A stretch of 64,000 bases of DNA from Salvelinus alpinus (GCF_045679555.1 NC_092092.1:6598653-6662652), one strand, 5' to 3'. Shown: positions 22,733-51,465, numbered from the stretch's first letter. Numbers and translations: made by a program. The notes: generated by a model not told the origin, from the sequence alone.

Positions 22733-25700
22733 TCAGCCAGTGATGAGGAGCTCCATCAGGGCCCCCACAGAGTGCATCCTGTAGAAGACTCCCAGAGGCT
22801 GAACCAGGTTGACCAGGACAAACCAGGCAGAGAAGCCAAAGAACTGCTTCCCCAGGCCGTTCTCAAACTGGGGGTGGGCTCCAAACGCTGGGATCATCCA
22901 CAGCTGAGGAGACGGGAGAGAGAAAAGATAGGGGGACAAATTCAATGACATTACATTGGAAAAGGGATAGGGTGTGAATACTAGCCTGATCCCAGATCTG
23001 TATGTGCTCCAAGGACAAAGCATAGGAGCTGGCAAGCAAGCACCAACAGATCTGCCACCAGGCTAGGTAAATACTGTGTAACATGATATTACAAGATCAC
23101 AGACGTAATAGCCTTGGCGTCACTCACCATGATATTGGAGAGAATGAGGAAGGCACAGATCTCCTGTGTGACTCTTTTGTACCAGGCCTGTTGTCCTTCC
23201 TTGACTTGGCAACCAGGTGGTGCTGTCTCTGCCTTTCCCCTCTCCAATAGAGACATCGCTCCTACTTTATTCCTGTCATTTGTATTCTCCATGGTCTTCC
23301 TCTTCTGCTTTGGCACATGAGAGGGGTCACATTGTCAATGTATTACTATAGATAAAAGTGTGACTATACTTCCGATTGTAATGATACAGTATGTTGCTAT
23401 CTCAGGGCACAGAAAGTTATGTAGTAAAGATGGCTGGATGAATACATATTTGTTGTTCTCATATTTTAATTAAAGCAATTTAGTAGGAAAATCAGCCTTG
23501 GCCAGAGGGAATTGGAGTCGTCAACATTACTTGAACCATGAAATTGAAGAAGGAGAAGAAGAGTGACTTGCCATGAGTATGCTGATCCGCTCCTTTCCTT
23601 TCCCCTTGGTGAGGGCCAGGTTGGGGTGTCGGTGGAGGCCATTGATGATGAAGACATTCTGCAGCAGGAGCTCCAACAGGCTGAGGAGGGAGTAGGAAAG
23701 GTCCAGGCTTCCCAGTGGTCTGCTAGGCCCCACAGCCAGAGCAGCCACCAGAGAGAAATAGGACAGGGCAAGCTGGCCCAGGGCTGCCCCAACCAGGAGG
23801 GCCACATCCAGGCTACGCGTGGGGTTATTTCCCCTCTCATCTGCCCTCCTCTCCAGCTTATGGACCAACAGGCCAGCCAGGGAGCAGAGGGACATGATGG
23901 GCATCACAACTAGATGGTAGCCGTAGAATATCAGAAATGCAGTGTACCGGTGCTGGCCTCGGTTCACCCAAACTTGATACAGGATGAACACAACCACCCC
24001 AGCTATAAGGACCAGACCCCCGAACAACGGCCCGAAAAGGATCCCACCTTCGTGGACGATGCGTAGGGTAATCTTCTGGGCATGGTGGGGTATTGACCCA
24101 GGGCTCATATGCCTGCCCACATTCTTCCACATCACATAAAGCATGCAGCCTGCCATCAAGTAGTACTCCATGTTGAAGGGATACAGGACTTCATAACCCT
24201 TCCTGAAGAACAGGCACACTGTGTCTGCACTGCACTTGCATAACGTTGCATTTCTGAGCCCTGCTGAAAGGAAATCAGACAGGTTGATTAATCATTTCTT
24301 CATAGTATACAGTAGTAATAACATTAGATATTGTTAACATCTTTATAATTCAGTTGTAGGTCATCCAAATTGTCTGACTAGTGGGCAAGCACAGTTTACC
24401 TACTTTCATTGTGATAAAACGTACATAAATGTGTTTTAGTTGTGTAAGGATGTACTACGGTATATACCCGAGTCAGAGCTATCTGCGCTGCGATATGTGG
24501 CGCGGCCGTCCTCCTTCTCCATCTCTATCTCCAGATGAACGGTGTCTTCTGTCACCGCATTCAGCCACAGCAACAGATCTGCGCTCAGAGTAACCATCAG
24601 CCCAGACCTGGCGTGGCAGCAGAAACACACACACATATCACAGTTCAAATGTATTACATAACAATATGAAATGAGATGTATGGATGATTCACTCTGAAAT
24701 AAACACAGAAAATCACACAATAAGCAACAAAGGGGTTCAAGCGTTCACAAACACCAGCAATCCCATTATTACCTGTTTACTTTGTAATGTATAGGTCCCT
24801 ATTGGTTCCTTTAGTCAATGCAAATACCATAGATCTCTCCAATAACAACAAGATGATGGTAAATGTTTTTGTAAATGAAATTGAGAGGCATGCACCTGGT
24901 AATGATCTTGTGCTTGTGAATACAGTCTTTGGAGTGAGCCCAGAGCAAATAGGTCTACGAAAAGACATTCATTCAAATGTTAAGGAAATGACATTGTCCA
25001 AGTCAATACCAGTTTAGAATATAGGTTCAATACAGGTCTCTATTACCAAAGAGATATGACTAACCTGCTTTAAATAAAGGTTCAATCAAATGAAAATACA
25101 TTGAAAATAGTCCAAACAAAAGCCAATGATTGATGACTACCTGTAGGCCAAGAAAGGGAGCTTCGATGAAGGGGGCAAGGACTTTAGCAACCGGCTTACA
25201 CTCCTTCATCATGACATAGTAACCCATCTTGAAGAGATGCATCAGGAGACTGAAGGCGGCAAACAGCATCAGGACCACTGACATGGCAGGGGGTCAGGGG
25301 TCAATCAGAAACAGAAGTTTTAGTTTAGAGTTGTGTCCCACATGCTATCCTATTCCCTATGTAGGGCACTCCTTTTGACGAGAGCCCTGTGGGAACAGGG
25401 TTCCATTTGAGACGTCTTTCAATAAAGCATTAAAAATAACTCACAGATATCTGATAGAATGACTAACTACAAACTGTCACAATATAGAAGCCACCCTCAT
25501 TGAATTGATTGTCCCTATTGAATTACAACGACCCAACCTGCATTCAATCACTGTAAAGCATTTATGGACGGATGATGGAAATTAGTGCAGGTGTAACATT
25601 CTGGTTCTGACTCCTAACCAAGGCAACCAATCAGCAGGGATGGATATGATGCTACTGGAGCTCATGCAAGTCTTTTATTCTGGGATGACAGACAATATAT

Positions 25701-28700
25701 ATAACATTAGATGTTTTTAAAAAATATATATTTTATAAACAATACAAAGCATACATATTCAAACAACTACATCACACCTGCCCAGGCCCACTAGCACACA
25801 CCCCCATCACTCTCCGCCACATTGTCACGTTGGTATAAATGGGTCGGGAGAGAGGTGCAGGAATGTGTAATAGTTGTTGTTTTTTTTACCCAAATTACAG
25901 CGTGCTGAGTAAAGGCACGGGGACGAAAACCAAACAAACACGATACAAAACACAGGGTTGAAACCCAACCAAAAGAGCGTGGAGTACCTCGAATAAATAA
26001 CACAAGCGCACAATGATTAACATACGGGACGACGAGACCCATAATCCTCTGCTCAATCCACAATGGCACGAAAGCCAAAACACACAGCACATGTACTCAC
26101 ACTCACCAATGGACAATGTAACAATAATCAATAGGACAATGGTAAACCAAGGGCAGACTTATACAATTACTAATGACTGGGAATAGGGGCCAGGTGTGTG
26201 TAATGAAAGTTCCGCAGGGATCCGTGACACACATGGCCTGAAACTGCACCGTTTTGTTTCTCTTTGTAGCCCAAGCATTTTCATTATTTAAATACTAAAT
26301 CATTCGATTTTTCCATTGTGTTAATAATGGCGGATTGATTGATTTCCATGTTTTCAGTATACGTTTTTTCAAGATGAGAAGAGAATCATCCAACCCATTG
26401 GGTATCTCACGATACCCCCATACACCATGTCTTGAAATATGCAGACAGATGGATTAAAAGTAAGATCACAGTATAATACTTCTCACAGCCAATTTTCTAG
26501 CTCCGCCCAGAACTTCCGGACTTTATAGCATACCCAGGAAGCATGGATTATTGAGTCATTATTCGTTTTGACTCTGCCATTGTGCTGTAGAATTTGTGAA
26601 ATGTGTCTCTTGTATAATCAATTCTATACATTAGTTTGTACTGGATTAAGCATACATTTTTGTTAACTAATTTTTGTTAGTTATGCTCCAGCTTTCACTC
26701 CCATCTTGTGCCAACATCAGTTCTTTTTAAGTCTTGGTTCCAATAGTTTATATTATTTTCTAAGAGATTGTCAGTTGGATAGGTTCTCTGCAAGGTTTTG
26801 TATATCTTACTTATCATATGAACATAATTTTCTAACTCAAATAAGATTCCCTCCAGGTTGCTCTGATGTCAAAAAAAGATTTCAAATCAACATTTCGTGA
26901 TATTTAACTTTTAAGTTGCATGTATTTGAAACTATCTACATTGGTCAGTCCAATTTACTTGTTAATTATGTCATGGAAATACATTTATTTCCTAATTTAT
27001 AGTTTCTATGCCTTTAGATTTCCATGTGGATACATTTATAGGGGATTTCTGAAAAGTTAACCAAGGATTGTTCCATAGGGTTGTGTTTTTAGGAAGTGAT
27101 ATTGGTTCTTGTAGAATACGTTTCATTTTCTTCCATTTTGTTTTTTAAACTTCGCCCCAGTCTGAGGTCCTTGGGGACTCTGGGGCAGGTTTTCATCAAG
27201 GATCTCTCTGTACTTTGCTCTGTTAATCTTTCCTTCGATCCAAACTAATCTCCCAGTCCCCGACGCTGAAAAACATCCCCACAGGCCTTCATGTGCCTTT
27301 TACTGAGGAGTGGCTTTCGTCTGGCCACTCTACCATAAAGGCCTGATTGGTGGAGTGCTGCAGAGATGGTTGTCCTTCTGGAAGGTTCTCCCATCTCCAC
27401 AGAGGAACTCTGGAGCTCTTTCAAAGTGAACATCGGGTTCTTGGTTACCTCCCTGACCAAGGCCCTTCTCCCTCGATTGCTAGGAAGAGTCTTGGTGGTT
27501 CCAAACTTCTTCCGTTTAAGAATGATGGAGGCCACTGTGTTCTTGGGGACCTTCAATGCTTCAGAAATGTTTTGGTACCCTTCCCCAGATCTGTGCCTCG
27601 ACATAATCCTGTCTTGGAGCTCTACGGATAATTTCTTCGACCTCATTGCTTGGTTTTTGCATTGACATGCACTGTCAACTGTGGGACCTTATATAGACAG
27701 GTGTGGGCCTTTCTAAATCATGGTCAATCAATAGAATTTACCACAGGTGGACTCCAATTAAGTTGTAGAAACATCTCAAGGATGATCAATGGAAACAGGA
27801 TGCACCTGAGCTCAATTTCTCTGTCTCATAGCAAAGGATCTAAATACTTATGTAAATAAGTTATTTCTGTTTTTATTTTGAATACATTTGCAAAAATGTC
27901 TAAAAACCTGTTTTCAGTTTGTCATTATGGGGTATAGTGTGTAGATTGGTGAGGGAAAACAATGTATTTGATACATTTTAGAATAATGCTGTAACGTAAC
28001 AAAATGTGGAAAAAGTCAAGGGGTCTGAATACTTTCCCGAAAGCACTGTATGTAACCATTGTTCCTCTTTAGTGTATTTAACTATATCTGGCAAGTAAAA
28101 GTCCTGGGTGGCAAGTTGATACAGTTCCAAGTCTGGAAAGTTAAAACCAACCTCAGACTTACAGTAGGTTGATGTAAAACTTTCCTTTTTATTATATGCA
28201 TTTTAATTTGCCCCCATAAAGTTTGCCATGAATGAATATATTCTTCAGTGGGGTAATTGGTATTTCTGAAAATAAATACGAAAACTTTGGCAGCCATGCC
28301 CTTCTAAAATACTTTTATTCTGGAAGATTTACGAGGTAGATTATAAAATGTAATTAGTTCTGCTTTCATATTGTTGAGTAATAGAATAAAGTTATCTTTA
28401 TATATTTGTTGTTTGTTGTCACTTATTAAGCATCCTAAGTATTTAGTATTTTCTGTGGTCGACTTAAAGGATTGTTGTAGATAATTAGTAAAACACATTT
28501 TTTCCCCTATTGCCATTATTTGGTTTATTATTTCCACGTAAATTTTATATCCTGAGATTTTTTTTAAATTCCAAAAAATATTTTTAGCGAAGGGGGCATT
28601 GAGTTTTCAATATTGGTCAGGTATATCAGGATATCATCTGCAAATATGTGTAGTTTAAATTCATGTTTACCAACACTGATAGCTGTTACGTTTGGGTCCT

Positions 28701-31700
28701 GTCTAATTCTTTCTACAAGCGGTTCAATTGCCAGTGCAAACAGGAGGGGGAAAGGGCACATCCCTGTCTTGTGCACCTGTCTAAAGCAATTTCATCAGAT
28801 AATGTATTATTTGTGTATATTTTTGCTTTAGGACATTCATACAACATGTTTATATCATGTATTAACTCAGCTGGAAAGTTGAACGCTTCCAAAGTGTTGA
28901 ATAGAAAAGGCCATTCAAGACAGTCAAAAGAATTTTCGGCATCAACAGCCATTATTGATAAATCAATATCTTATTTTTTTTGCGTATTGTTTTAAACTGA
29001 AACATGTTCTTATATTTGTTTGTGTCTATTTGTAATAAATCCTGTTTGATTTATATGTGTCAAGTCTGGTAGGACTTTTGCCATTCTATTGCTTATAAGC
29101 TTTGTTATTATTTAATGTCACAATTTACTAAACTTATGGGTCTATATTCAGCAGGGGACCTTCCAGATTTTCCTGGTTTTAATATAAGTGAAATACCTGT
29201 TTGATGCATGGAACTAGGAAATACTGAATTGATTGAGGTATGTATTCTATGGGAAAGCCCATCCATTCCTGGTGTTTTTCTCCATGCAAATGTTTCAACG
29301 GGATCTAATATTTATTCTTGGGTGATCTCTGTTTTTAGTGATCATTTTCTGTCTGCTGATAGTTGCTTCAGAGTTGTTGAGTCTAAGACGGCTGTAGGAT
29401 CCGTCCAATTGTCGTTTAATTCTGATTGATATACATTTTCACAGAAGCTTTTTGAAATGGTAATTAGTCGCGTTGTTTCTGAATGACCACTTTTCTATCT
29501 TTATCTTTGAAGATTATAACTGGTTTAGTGTGTATTCGTTTTGTGACGGCTGTGAGATATTTACCAGGTTTATTTACCATTAAGTAGCATGTTGTAGTTG
29601 TTTGCTCTCTTCAAAAGAAAGCCATCAATTTTATTTTATTCTTTATCTTGTAAAAAAATGTGATGGGCTTTTTCTAAGATAGGGATTTCCTTGTCTTTTT
29701 CTTTCATTTTAATTTCTAAATCAGATAGAATTTTTGCCAAGTATGAGATTATCACCCCCCCTAACGTATGCCTTAAAGGCATCCCAAGTCGGCTTTTCTC
29801 TGTCTACGTCTACATTTGTAATGGTAAAGGTTTTTATTTTTTCGTTTATGTATTTAATACATTACGGATCCAGAAGATGAGTTCTTTTCATTCTCCAAAT
29901 GTTGTCATTTAAGTGTATTTTCTATTGGTGAAATTAAACATGACGCCGGAGAATGATCCGATATCACTATATCATTTTTTTTTTTTTTATCCAGTAAATT
30001 GTTGAGTGCATTTTGGGAAATTAAAATGTAGTCAATTCTTGAATAGCTTTTCTTACTTTGAGAAAAAAATGGAATAGTCTTTTGCATTTAGGAATAATTT
30101 CCTCCAAGTGTCCTGTAAATCATTTGTGGAGGTTTTTTCAGCCTCTTTATAGGCTTCCTAAAAGTGCCTTTTTTATATACTACATCTGTCAACCTTATTG
30201 AATGTATAGTTTAAATGTATAATTTATAAATGTATAATTCATAAATGTATAATTTAAATGTATCATTTATAAATGTATCATTTAAATGTATCATTTATAA
30301 ATGTATCATTTAAATATATAATTTATACATGTATAATTTATATGTATAATTTAAATGTATAATTTATACATGTATAATTTATATGTATAATTTATAAATA
30401 TATAATTTATAAATGTATAATTTAGAAATGTAGCATTTATATGTATAATTTAAATTTATAATTTAAGTCAGCTGCTAAAATAATAGTTCCTGTCTGGATT
30501 TGATCTCATATAACTTGAATTGTATCTATATATATTTTTTGTCCGGTCGGATAAACACTCCAAACCTCCTACCTGACAGCTTGGAGGCGTCTGCATTGTC
30601 CGAAAGCACAACCTCCGTCCCCAGCTAAAGTTGCACCCCTGCAGTATATAGCTACAATTTTCCCCAGTTTCTTATTCAAATAAATACTACATAAGTAGCC
30701 TATAAGGCATAAACCATGACATGTGTTTCTATCTGTCTATTCAAACCCTAAAGTAACAAACCCTAAAGTACCGTAAATATAACTCCAAATTTCGAGTTTC
30801 AAGTTTTATGAGTTGCATGTACAGGATACACTTGGTATACACCGTCCAATGAAATACTTTCTTGTAGGTTCCTTCTCGACAATGCAGCAACAATTAGAAA
30901 TGATAAAAGACAAGAATACGAACATAAAGTAAAATGGCTCAGTAAAACAGAGTAAACATTTTGTCATAAGTATAATACAAGAAGGTACAATTTATAGTCC
31001 AAATAATAATCCAAGAGGGCCTACCTGTGACGGTGATTCCCCCAGCATGGTGATCTTTATGTGGGCATATCCCAGGTTTCTTCCTGGCCCAGAGTAGGTA
31101 CCACAGCATCCAGGCCAGGCTGAGGCCCATCAGCAGCAACATGAAGACCTGGGGCTCCTGGTGCCTGAGGCCCTGAGGGTTGAAGTCTCAGTTAAGGGAC
31201 CACACATGCAAACAGGAATGCTCAAGCTGTAACATACAGTATGCCAGTGCACAGACTATTAGGACATGTTGCTATGAGTTCATTAGAGAGAATTAAAACT
31301 AAGCTTAATTGCACATTTTATCCCAAGTGAGTGTTGGTCTTGTTTCATATTTCTTTAACCTGAGGGTTGAAGGCCTGGCCAGCTACCAGAGCTGCCCCAA
31401 GGAGGACAACGTTGAGGCCCAGGAGCCCGGAGAGCAGCCGTCTTCCACTGGGGGCCCACACCAGGACTGGGTCTGGGTGCGTATGGTTTCCGGATCCCTC
31501 CTCCTCCTCCTCCTCCTCCTCAGCCTTGCACTGACTTCCAGGGTCTATGTTGTCGGCTGTCGCAGTGGTACCAGACTCCTGGCACTGACTTCCAGGGTCT
31601 ATGTTGTCGGCTGTCGCAGTGGTACCAGACTCCTGGCACTGACTTCCAGGGTCTATGTTGTCGGCTGTCACAGTGGTACCAGACTCCTGGCACTGACTTC

Positions 31701-31749
31701 CGGGGACCATGGTGTCGGCTGTCGCTGTGGTACCACGCTCTGAATCCAT
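22733..31749 (-). CDS. otop: Otopetrin-family proton channel (OTOP3/OTOP2-like), 8 exons
   Basis: Otopetrins are multi-pass proton-selective channels of the plasma membrane, used in acid sensing and, for OTOP1, otoconia formation. Exons on the minus strand: 31749-31360, 31172-31025, 25277-25141, 24954-24896, 24607-24468, 24263-23572 (start could be 24260), 23304-23128, 22903-22733 (stop TGA). They add to about 637 codons in one frame; human OTOP2/3 are 560-600 residues. Family signatures: [130 protein letters not shown]. The last two resemble OTOP3 most, but I cannot separate OTOP2 from OTOP3 without a tree. Residues 6-77 are four copies of an 18-residue repeat followed by an acidic run, before the first membrane segment. 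Intron 6 appears to use a GC donor. Intron 2 (5.7 kb) is full of LINE, Tc1 and LTR sequence. Head to head with ush1g. Confidence 0.93.
25335..25415. repeat. Palindromic MITE-like element, copy 3
   Basis: GTCCCACATGCTATCCTATT, then GTAGGGCACTCCTTTTGACG and TTCCATTTGAGACG. It is shorter than the other copies and the right arm has lost its GTGCACTA portion. Located in otop intron 2. Confidence 0.6.
25823..26229. mobile_element. Solo LTR with perfect 5-bp target duplication
   Basis: Starts TGTCACGTTGG and ends GGATCCGTGACA, 407 bp, flanked on both sides by CACAT (25818-25822 and 26230-26234). TGTCACG/CGTGACA ends are typical of a Ty3/Gypsy group in fish. No internal region remains, so it formed by recombination between two LTRs. 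It lies in the 3' end of the L1-like LINE. Confidence 0.85.
27147..28048 (-). mobile_element. Truncated Tc1-like transposon
   Basis: The right end GAAAGCACTG is followed by TA, with the inverted repeat AGTCAAGGGGTCTGAATACT. On the minus strand 27646-27250 encodes the DNA-binding half of a Tc1 transposase ([60 protein letters not shown]). Then the sequence jumps over the middle of the catalytic domain. The left terminal repeat is missing. It is the same family as 34062-35561. Confidence 0.85.
30205..30472. repeat. AT-rich tandem repeat in otop intron 2
   Basis: Irregular copies of TATAATTTATAAATGTATAA with TCATTTAAATG variants, over 85% A+T, about 15-25 bp per step. Confidence 0.85.
30800..30965 (-). 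mobile_element. LINE 3'-end fragment
   Basis: GCATGTACAGGATACACTTG and CCGTCCAATGAAATACTTTC belong to the 3' end of a salmonid LINE in reverse orientation. It ends about 60 bp before otop exon 2. Confidence 0.5.
31529..31740 (-). repeat. Coding minisatellite in otop exon 1 (54 bp, four copies)
   Basis: Four in-frame 54-bp units encode [18 protein letters not shown]-type repeats at residues 6-77 of the otopetrin N-terminus, which is cytoplasmic in this family. The first unit (ADTMVPG) is the most diverged, the last ends CKAE before a run of eight Glu. Low divergence between units suggests recent growth. Confidence 0.9.
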
Positions 31750-33613
31750 ACTTACTGACTTTAATTAGTCTGACTCCTTTTACTTTCACTATATCCACTC
31801 TGCAGCTCCCTTTTTCAACCTCTCAATGTCTCTCTCTCCCTCTCTTGCTCTCCTTGTATCTCTCATTTATCCATTCCGTATCTAGCAGTCTCTCTTGTTC
31901 TTTCCCTCTTCCTCATAATTCAAATGTAATGAGCGTTAGGAAGCTGGACCTACCCAGCAAGTGTGTGTATTAAAATGCAGGTGAAAAACCTAACCTGCAC
32001 TCCCATTGGTAGTCCCAAGGTTGTGTAGATGTGGCGGAATCCTATATGTGGGACTAATCATGCCACGCCTTTAATACAATAAATAGTCTTCTGTTAGTCT
32101 GTGTACCAAATGGCAGCATATTCCCTTTATAGTGCACTACTTTTACCATGGCCCTATAGGGCTCTGGTCAAAAGTAGTGCACTATATAGGGAATATGCTG
32201 GCATTTGGGACACACACAATAAATCTCAGTTGACTTATGTTGCACGTTGACCTTATTGTTTTCATTGTTCAAATAAACCATGAATGAATGCTCAAAGCCA
32301 GCTGTGCAGCGAGTGGATGTCACCATGAATCACTCCTGTAGTGTTCATTTTATATTGTTTATTTCACTTTTGTTTATTATCTATTTCACTTGCTTTGGCA
32401 ATGTAAACATGTGTTTCCTGTGCCAATAAAGCCCCTTAAATTGAAAATTGAGAGAGAAAACAGAGAGTGTGTGTGTGTGTGTGTGTATCTCAGGACAACA
32501 GGGCAGGAACCAAGACGAAGCAAGAAGAGAGAACAAAAGTCAATCGTTCCTTTTAGAACCGTTTGTATTTAAAATCATTTGTTGACCAATCACAGACCAA
32601 ATCTGAGCAACACGGCCAATTAAATCATACCAACCAACATCTGCTAGGAGCGGGTCACACCTTGATGAAATGACCTGAGGGAGTGGTCTGACTCACTCTG
32701 AACAGACAAATTATCACAGAGATATATTACACATCACACACTACATCCATTTAGAAGGCATCAAAGTTCCCACCAGAGAACAAGTTCCAGATAGATACCA
32801 AACATGGGTTCAAAGGTGTTATATTCTAACACACATTTTTAAAAGACAGTTCTTTGGATTCTTTGTTGTTTGCAATTCAATTATTCAAAGAACTCTGTCA
32901 TGTGTGAGCATGTCTCCAATGGATACGTAGGGCCTGTGTGGTTTTTGGTGAAATGTTTGTCCAATGTGTGGTTATGTATACCAAAGGAAAAACGTCAGTG
33001 CCTGTTACTGCTTGTTTGAACACAGCCCAGCACCATTCACTGACTGCAGAATGTGTTTATATTAGCTAGATGTAGCAGAAGATAACAACTCATATTCTGA
33101 TACTAAAGTCATAAAAGCATACTCGTCAGGCTACTGTTGAATCGTTTCCGTGTTCTGAGCTAGTAATCTACTGTACAGTGACATGTTATTAAAATGCAAT
33201 AATGAATAATGGCATTACTAATTGATTCAGTAAAATTAGCCAGGCCTAATTTAAATTGTTAGGCTACTATTCAGAATTGAATACTGTTAATGGATAAAAA
33301 CGCATTCACAATTCATTAGCTAACTAAGGTTCAAACTAAAACAAATGATTACAGCGAGATCTCCATGATCTGCACAGGTTTAAGGCTGTCAACTTCTCTG
33401 AACCCCTCCCTGTTTGACAACCGTCTGGTGTGTCCCCCTGGCAACCGCTCTGGCTTCTGTAGTCCCTGCCTCCTTCCTGAGGGAAGCATCAACCTACAAC
33501 CCAACGGAACACCGAGCGTCTTGTACAAACTTGCCCCCTCGGAGGGAAAGCTCTTACCACACCTAGATGCCAAATAACTGACCATGAGCCAGGCTATCAG
33601 AGCCGTAGGCACT
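31750..33613. promoter_or_regulatory. Head-to-head interval between otop and ush1g
   Basis: 1.86 kb separate the two start codons and must hold both 5' UTRs and promoters. Visible contents are a palindromic element (32102), a LINE-like 3' end (32340-32445, AATAAAGCCCCTTAAATTGA), a short GT repeat (32468-32486) and otherwise single-copy-looking sequence from 32600. I see no convincing TATA box or named operator. A shared bidirectional promoter is an inference from layout only. Confidence 0.4.
32102..32213. repeat. Palindromic MITE-like element, copy 4
   Basis: The best-preserved copy: left arm CCAAATGGCAGCATATTCCC, TAGTGCACTACTTTTACC, the fold at GGCCCTATAGGGC, then the complementary arm ending ATGCTGGCATTTGGG. 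It lies 350 bp upstream of the otop start codon. Confidence 0.85.
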
Positions 33614-49721
<16,108 letters not shown>

Positions 49722-49867
49722 CGGTCAGTATTACTGTAGAAATTACTATATGAAGTCTATGACAGGCAAAGCACTGTTAAACATGGCTCAAACAGCAGAA
49801 GGAATCATGGACACTGAGCAAGGACACTGAGAGGGTCAGTACAACAGACTTCCTTCCTATGTGTTTG

Positions 49868-51290
49868 TAGCTGATAGATAACTAGGGCCAGTTTGTAGCT
49901 GATAGATAAATAGGGCAGGTTTGTAGCTGATAGATAAATAGGGTCAGTTTGTATCTGATAGATAAATAGGGCCAGTTTGTAGCTGATAGATAAATAGGGC
50001 CAGTTTGTAGCTGATAGATAATTAGGGCCAGTTTGTAGCTGATAGATAAATAGGGTCAGTTTGTATCTGATAGATAAATAGGGCCAGTTTGTATCTGATA
50101 GATAAATAGGGCCAGTTTGTATCTGATAGATAAATAGGGCCAGTTTGTAGCTGATAGATAAATAGGGCCAGTTTGTATCTGATAGATAATTAGGGCAGGT
50201 TTGTATCTGATAGATAAATAGGGCCAGTTTGTATCTGATAGATAAATAGGGCCAGTTTGTATCCGATAGATAAATAGGGCCAGTTTGTAGCTGATAGATA
50301 AATAGGGCCAGTTTGTATCTGATAGATAATTAGGGCCAGTTTGTAGCTGATAGATAAATAGGGCCAGTTTGTATCTGATAGATAAATAGGGCCAGTTTGT
50401 AGCTGATAGATAAATAGGGCCAGTTTGTAGCTGATAGATAAATAGGGCCAGTTTGTATCTGATACATAAATAGGGCCAGTTTGTATCTGATAGATAATTA
50501 GGGCAGGTTTGTATCTGATAGATAAATAGGGCCAGTTTGTATCTGATAGATAAATAGGGCCAGTTTGTATCTGATAGATAAATAGGGCCAGTTTGTAGCT
50601 GATAGATAAATAGGGCCAGTTTGTATCTGATAGATAATTAGGGCCAGTTTGTAGCTGATAGATAAATAGGGCCAGTTTGTTGCTGATAGATAAATAGGGC
50701 CAGTTTGTAGCTGATAGATAAATAGGGCCAGTTTGTATCTGATAGATAAATAGGGCCAGTTTGTATCTGATAGATAAATAGGGCCAGTTTGTAGCTTATA
50801 GATAAATAGGGCCAGTTTGTATCTGATAGATAATTAGGGCAGGTTTGTAGCTGATAGATAGATAGGGCCAGTTTGTTGCTGATAGATAAATAGGGCCAGT
50901 TTGTAGCTGATAGATAAATAGGGCCAGTTTGTATCTGATAGATAAATAGGGCCAGTTTGTAGCTGATAGATAAATAGGGCCAGTTTGTAGCTGATAGATA
51001 AATAGGGCCAGTTTGTAGCTGATAGATAAATAGGGCCAGTTTGTATCTGATAGATAAATAGGGCCAGTTTGTATCTGATAGATAATTAGGGCAGGTTTGT
51101 AGCTGATAGATAAATAGGGCCAGTTTGTATCTGATAGATACATAGGGCCAGTTTGTAGCTGATAGATAAATAGGGCCAGTTTGTAGCTGATAGATAAATA
51201 GGGCCAGTTTGTATCTGATACATAAATAGGGCCAGTTTGTAGCTGATAGATAATTAGGGCAGGTTTGTAGCTGATAGATAAATAGGGCCA
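49868..51290. repeat. 29-bp minisatellite, about 49 copies
   Basis: Units of CCAGTTTGTAGCTGATAGAT followed by AAATAGGGC, with GTAGCTG/GTATCTG and GGCCAG/GGCAGG variants. It begins about 145 bp after the ush1g stop, so it may lie in the 3' UTR. The long minus-strand frame (ALFIYQLQTGPIYLS) is an artefact. Confidence 0.94.
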
Positions 51291-51465
51291 TCTAGTGGAG
51301 TGCTATAGTAAAATGTAGACTATTAGTAATATTTATTTCCTCTATATAAAAAGTCAATTTCTAGAACAGAGATCATATTGTATGTATTTTGTTTTGTTCA
51401 TCCACAGAGAGATGACATGGTGACATCTGGATACTTTACTGTCATTCAAGATGACACACAGAGTC

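Larger units (their letters stand above)
25600..30110 (-). mobile_element. L1-like LINE, interrupted and decayed
   Basis: Fragments on the minus strand follow the order of L1 ORF2. Near 30087-29905 is the end of an endonuclease domain ([28 protein letters not shown]). At 28952-28564 are reverse-transcriptase pieces (TRQGCALSP, then [14 protein letters not shown] and FADDILIY). At 26700-26235 is the C-terminal region with the spacing of L1 ORF2 ends. Stops and frameshifts are frequent. A truncated Tc1 element (about 27147-28048) and a solo LTR (25823-26229) have landed inside. It occupies most of otop intron 2. Confidence 0.75.

Noticed and set aside
23527-23571. Continuation of otop exon 6 to SSISWFK and stop
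   Set aside because: No family similarity after the GCAAGT donor, and the next exon continues the protein in phase 0 from there.
24787-25017. 76-codon plus-strand frame overlapping otop exon 4
   Set aside because: It is antisense to the exon [16 protein letters not shown], which matches the otopetrin family and has splice sites in phase.
33584-33613. Upstream in-frame ATG for ush1g adding ten residues
   Set aside because: The human protein begins at the [13 protein letters not shown] position; the upstream ATG has a fair context (ACCATGA), so it stays an alternative and not the main call.
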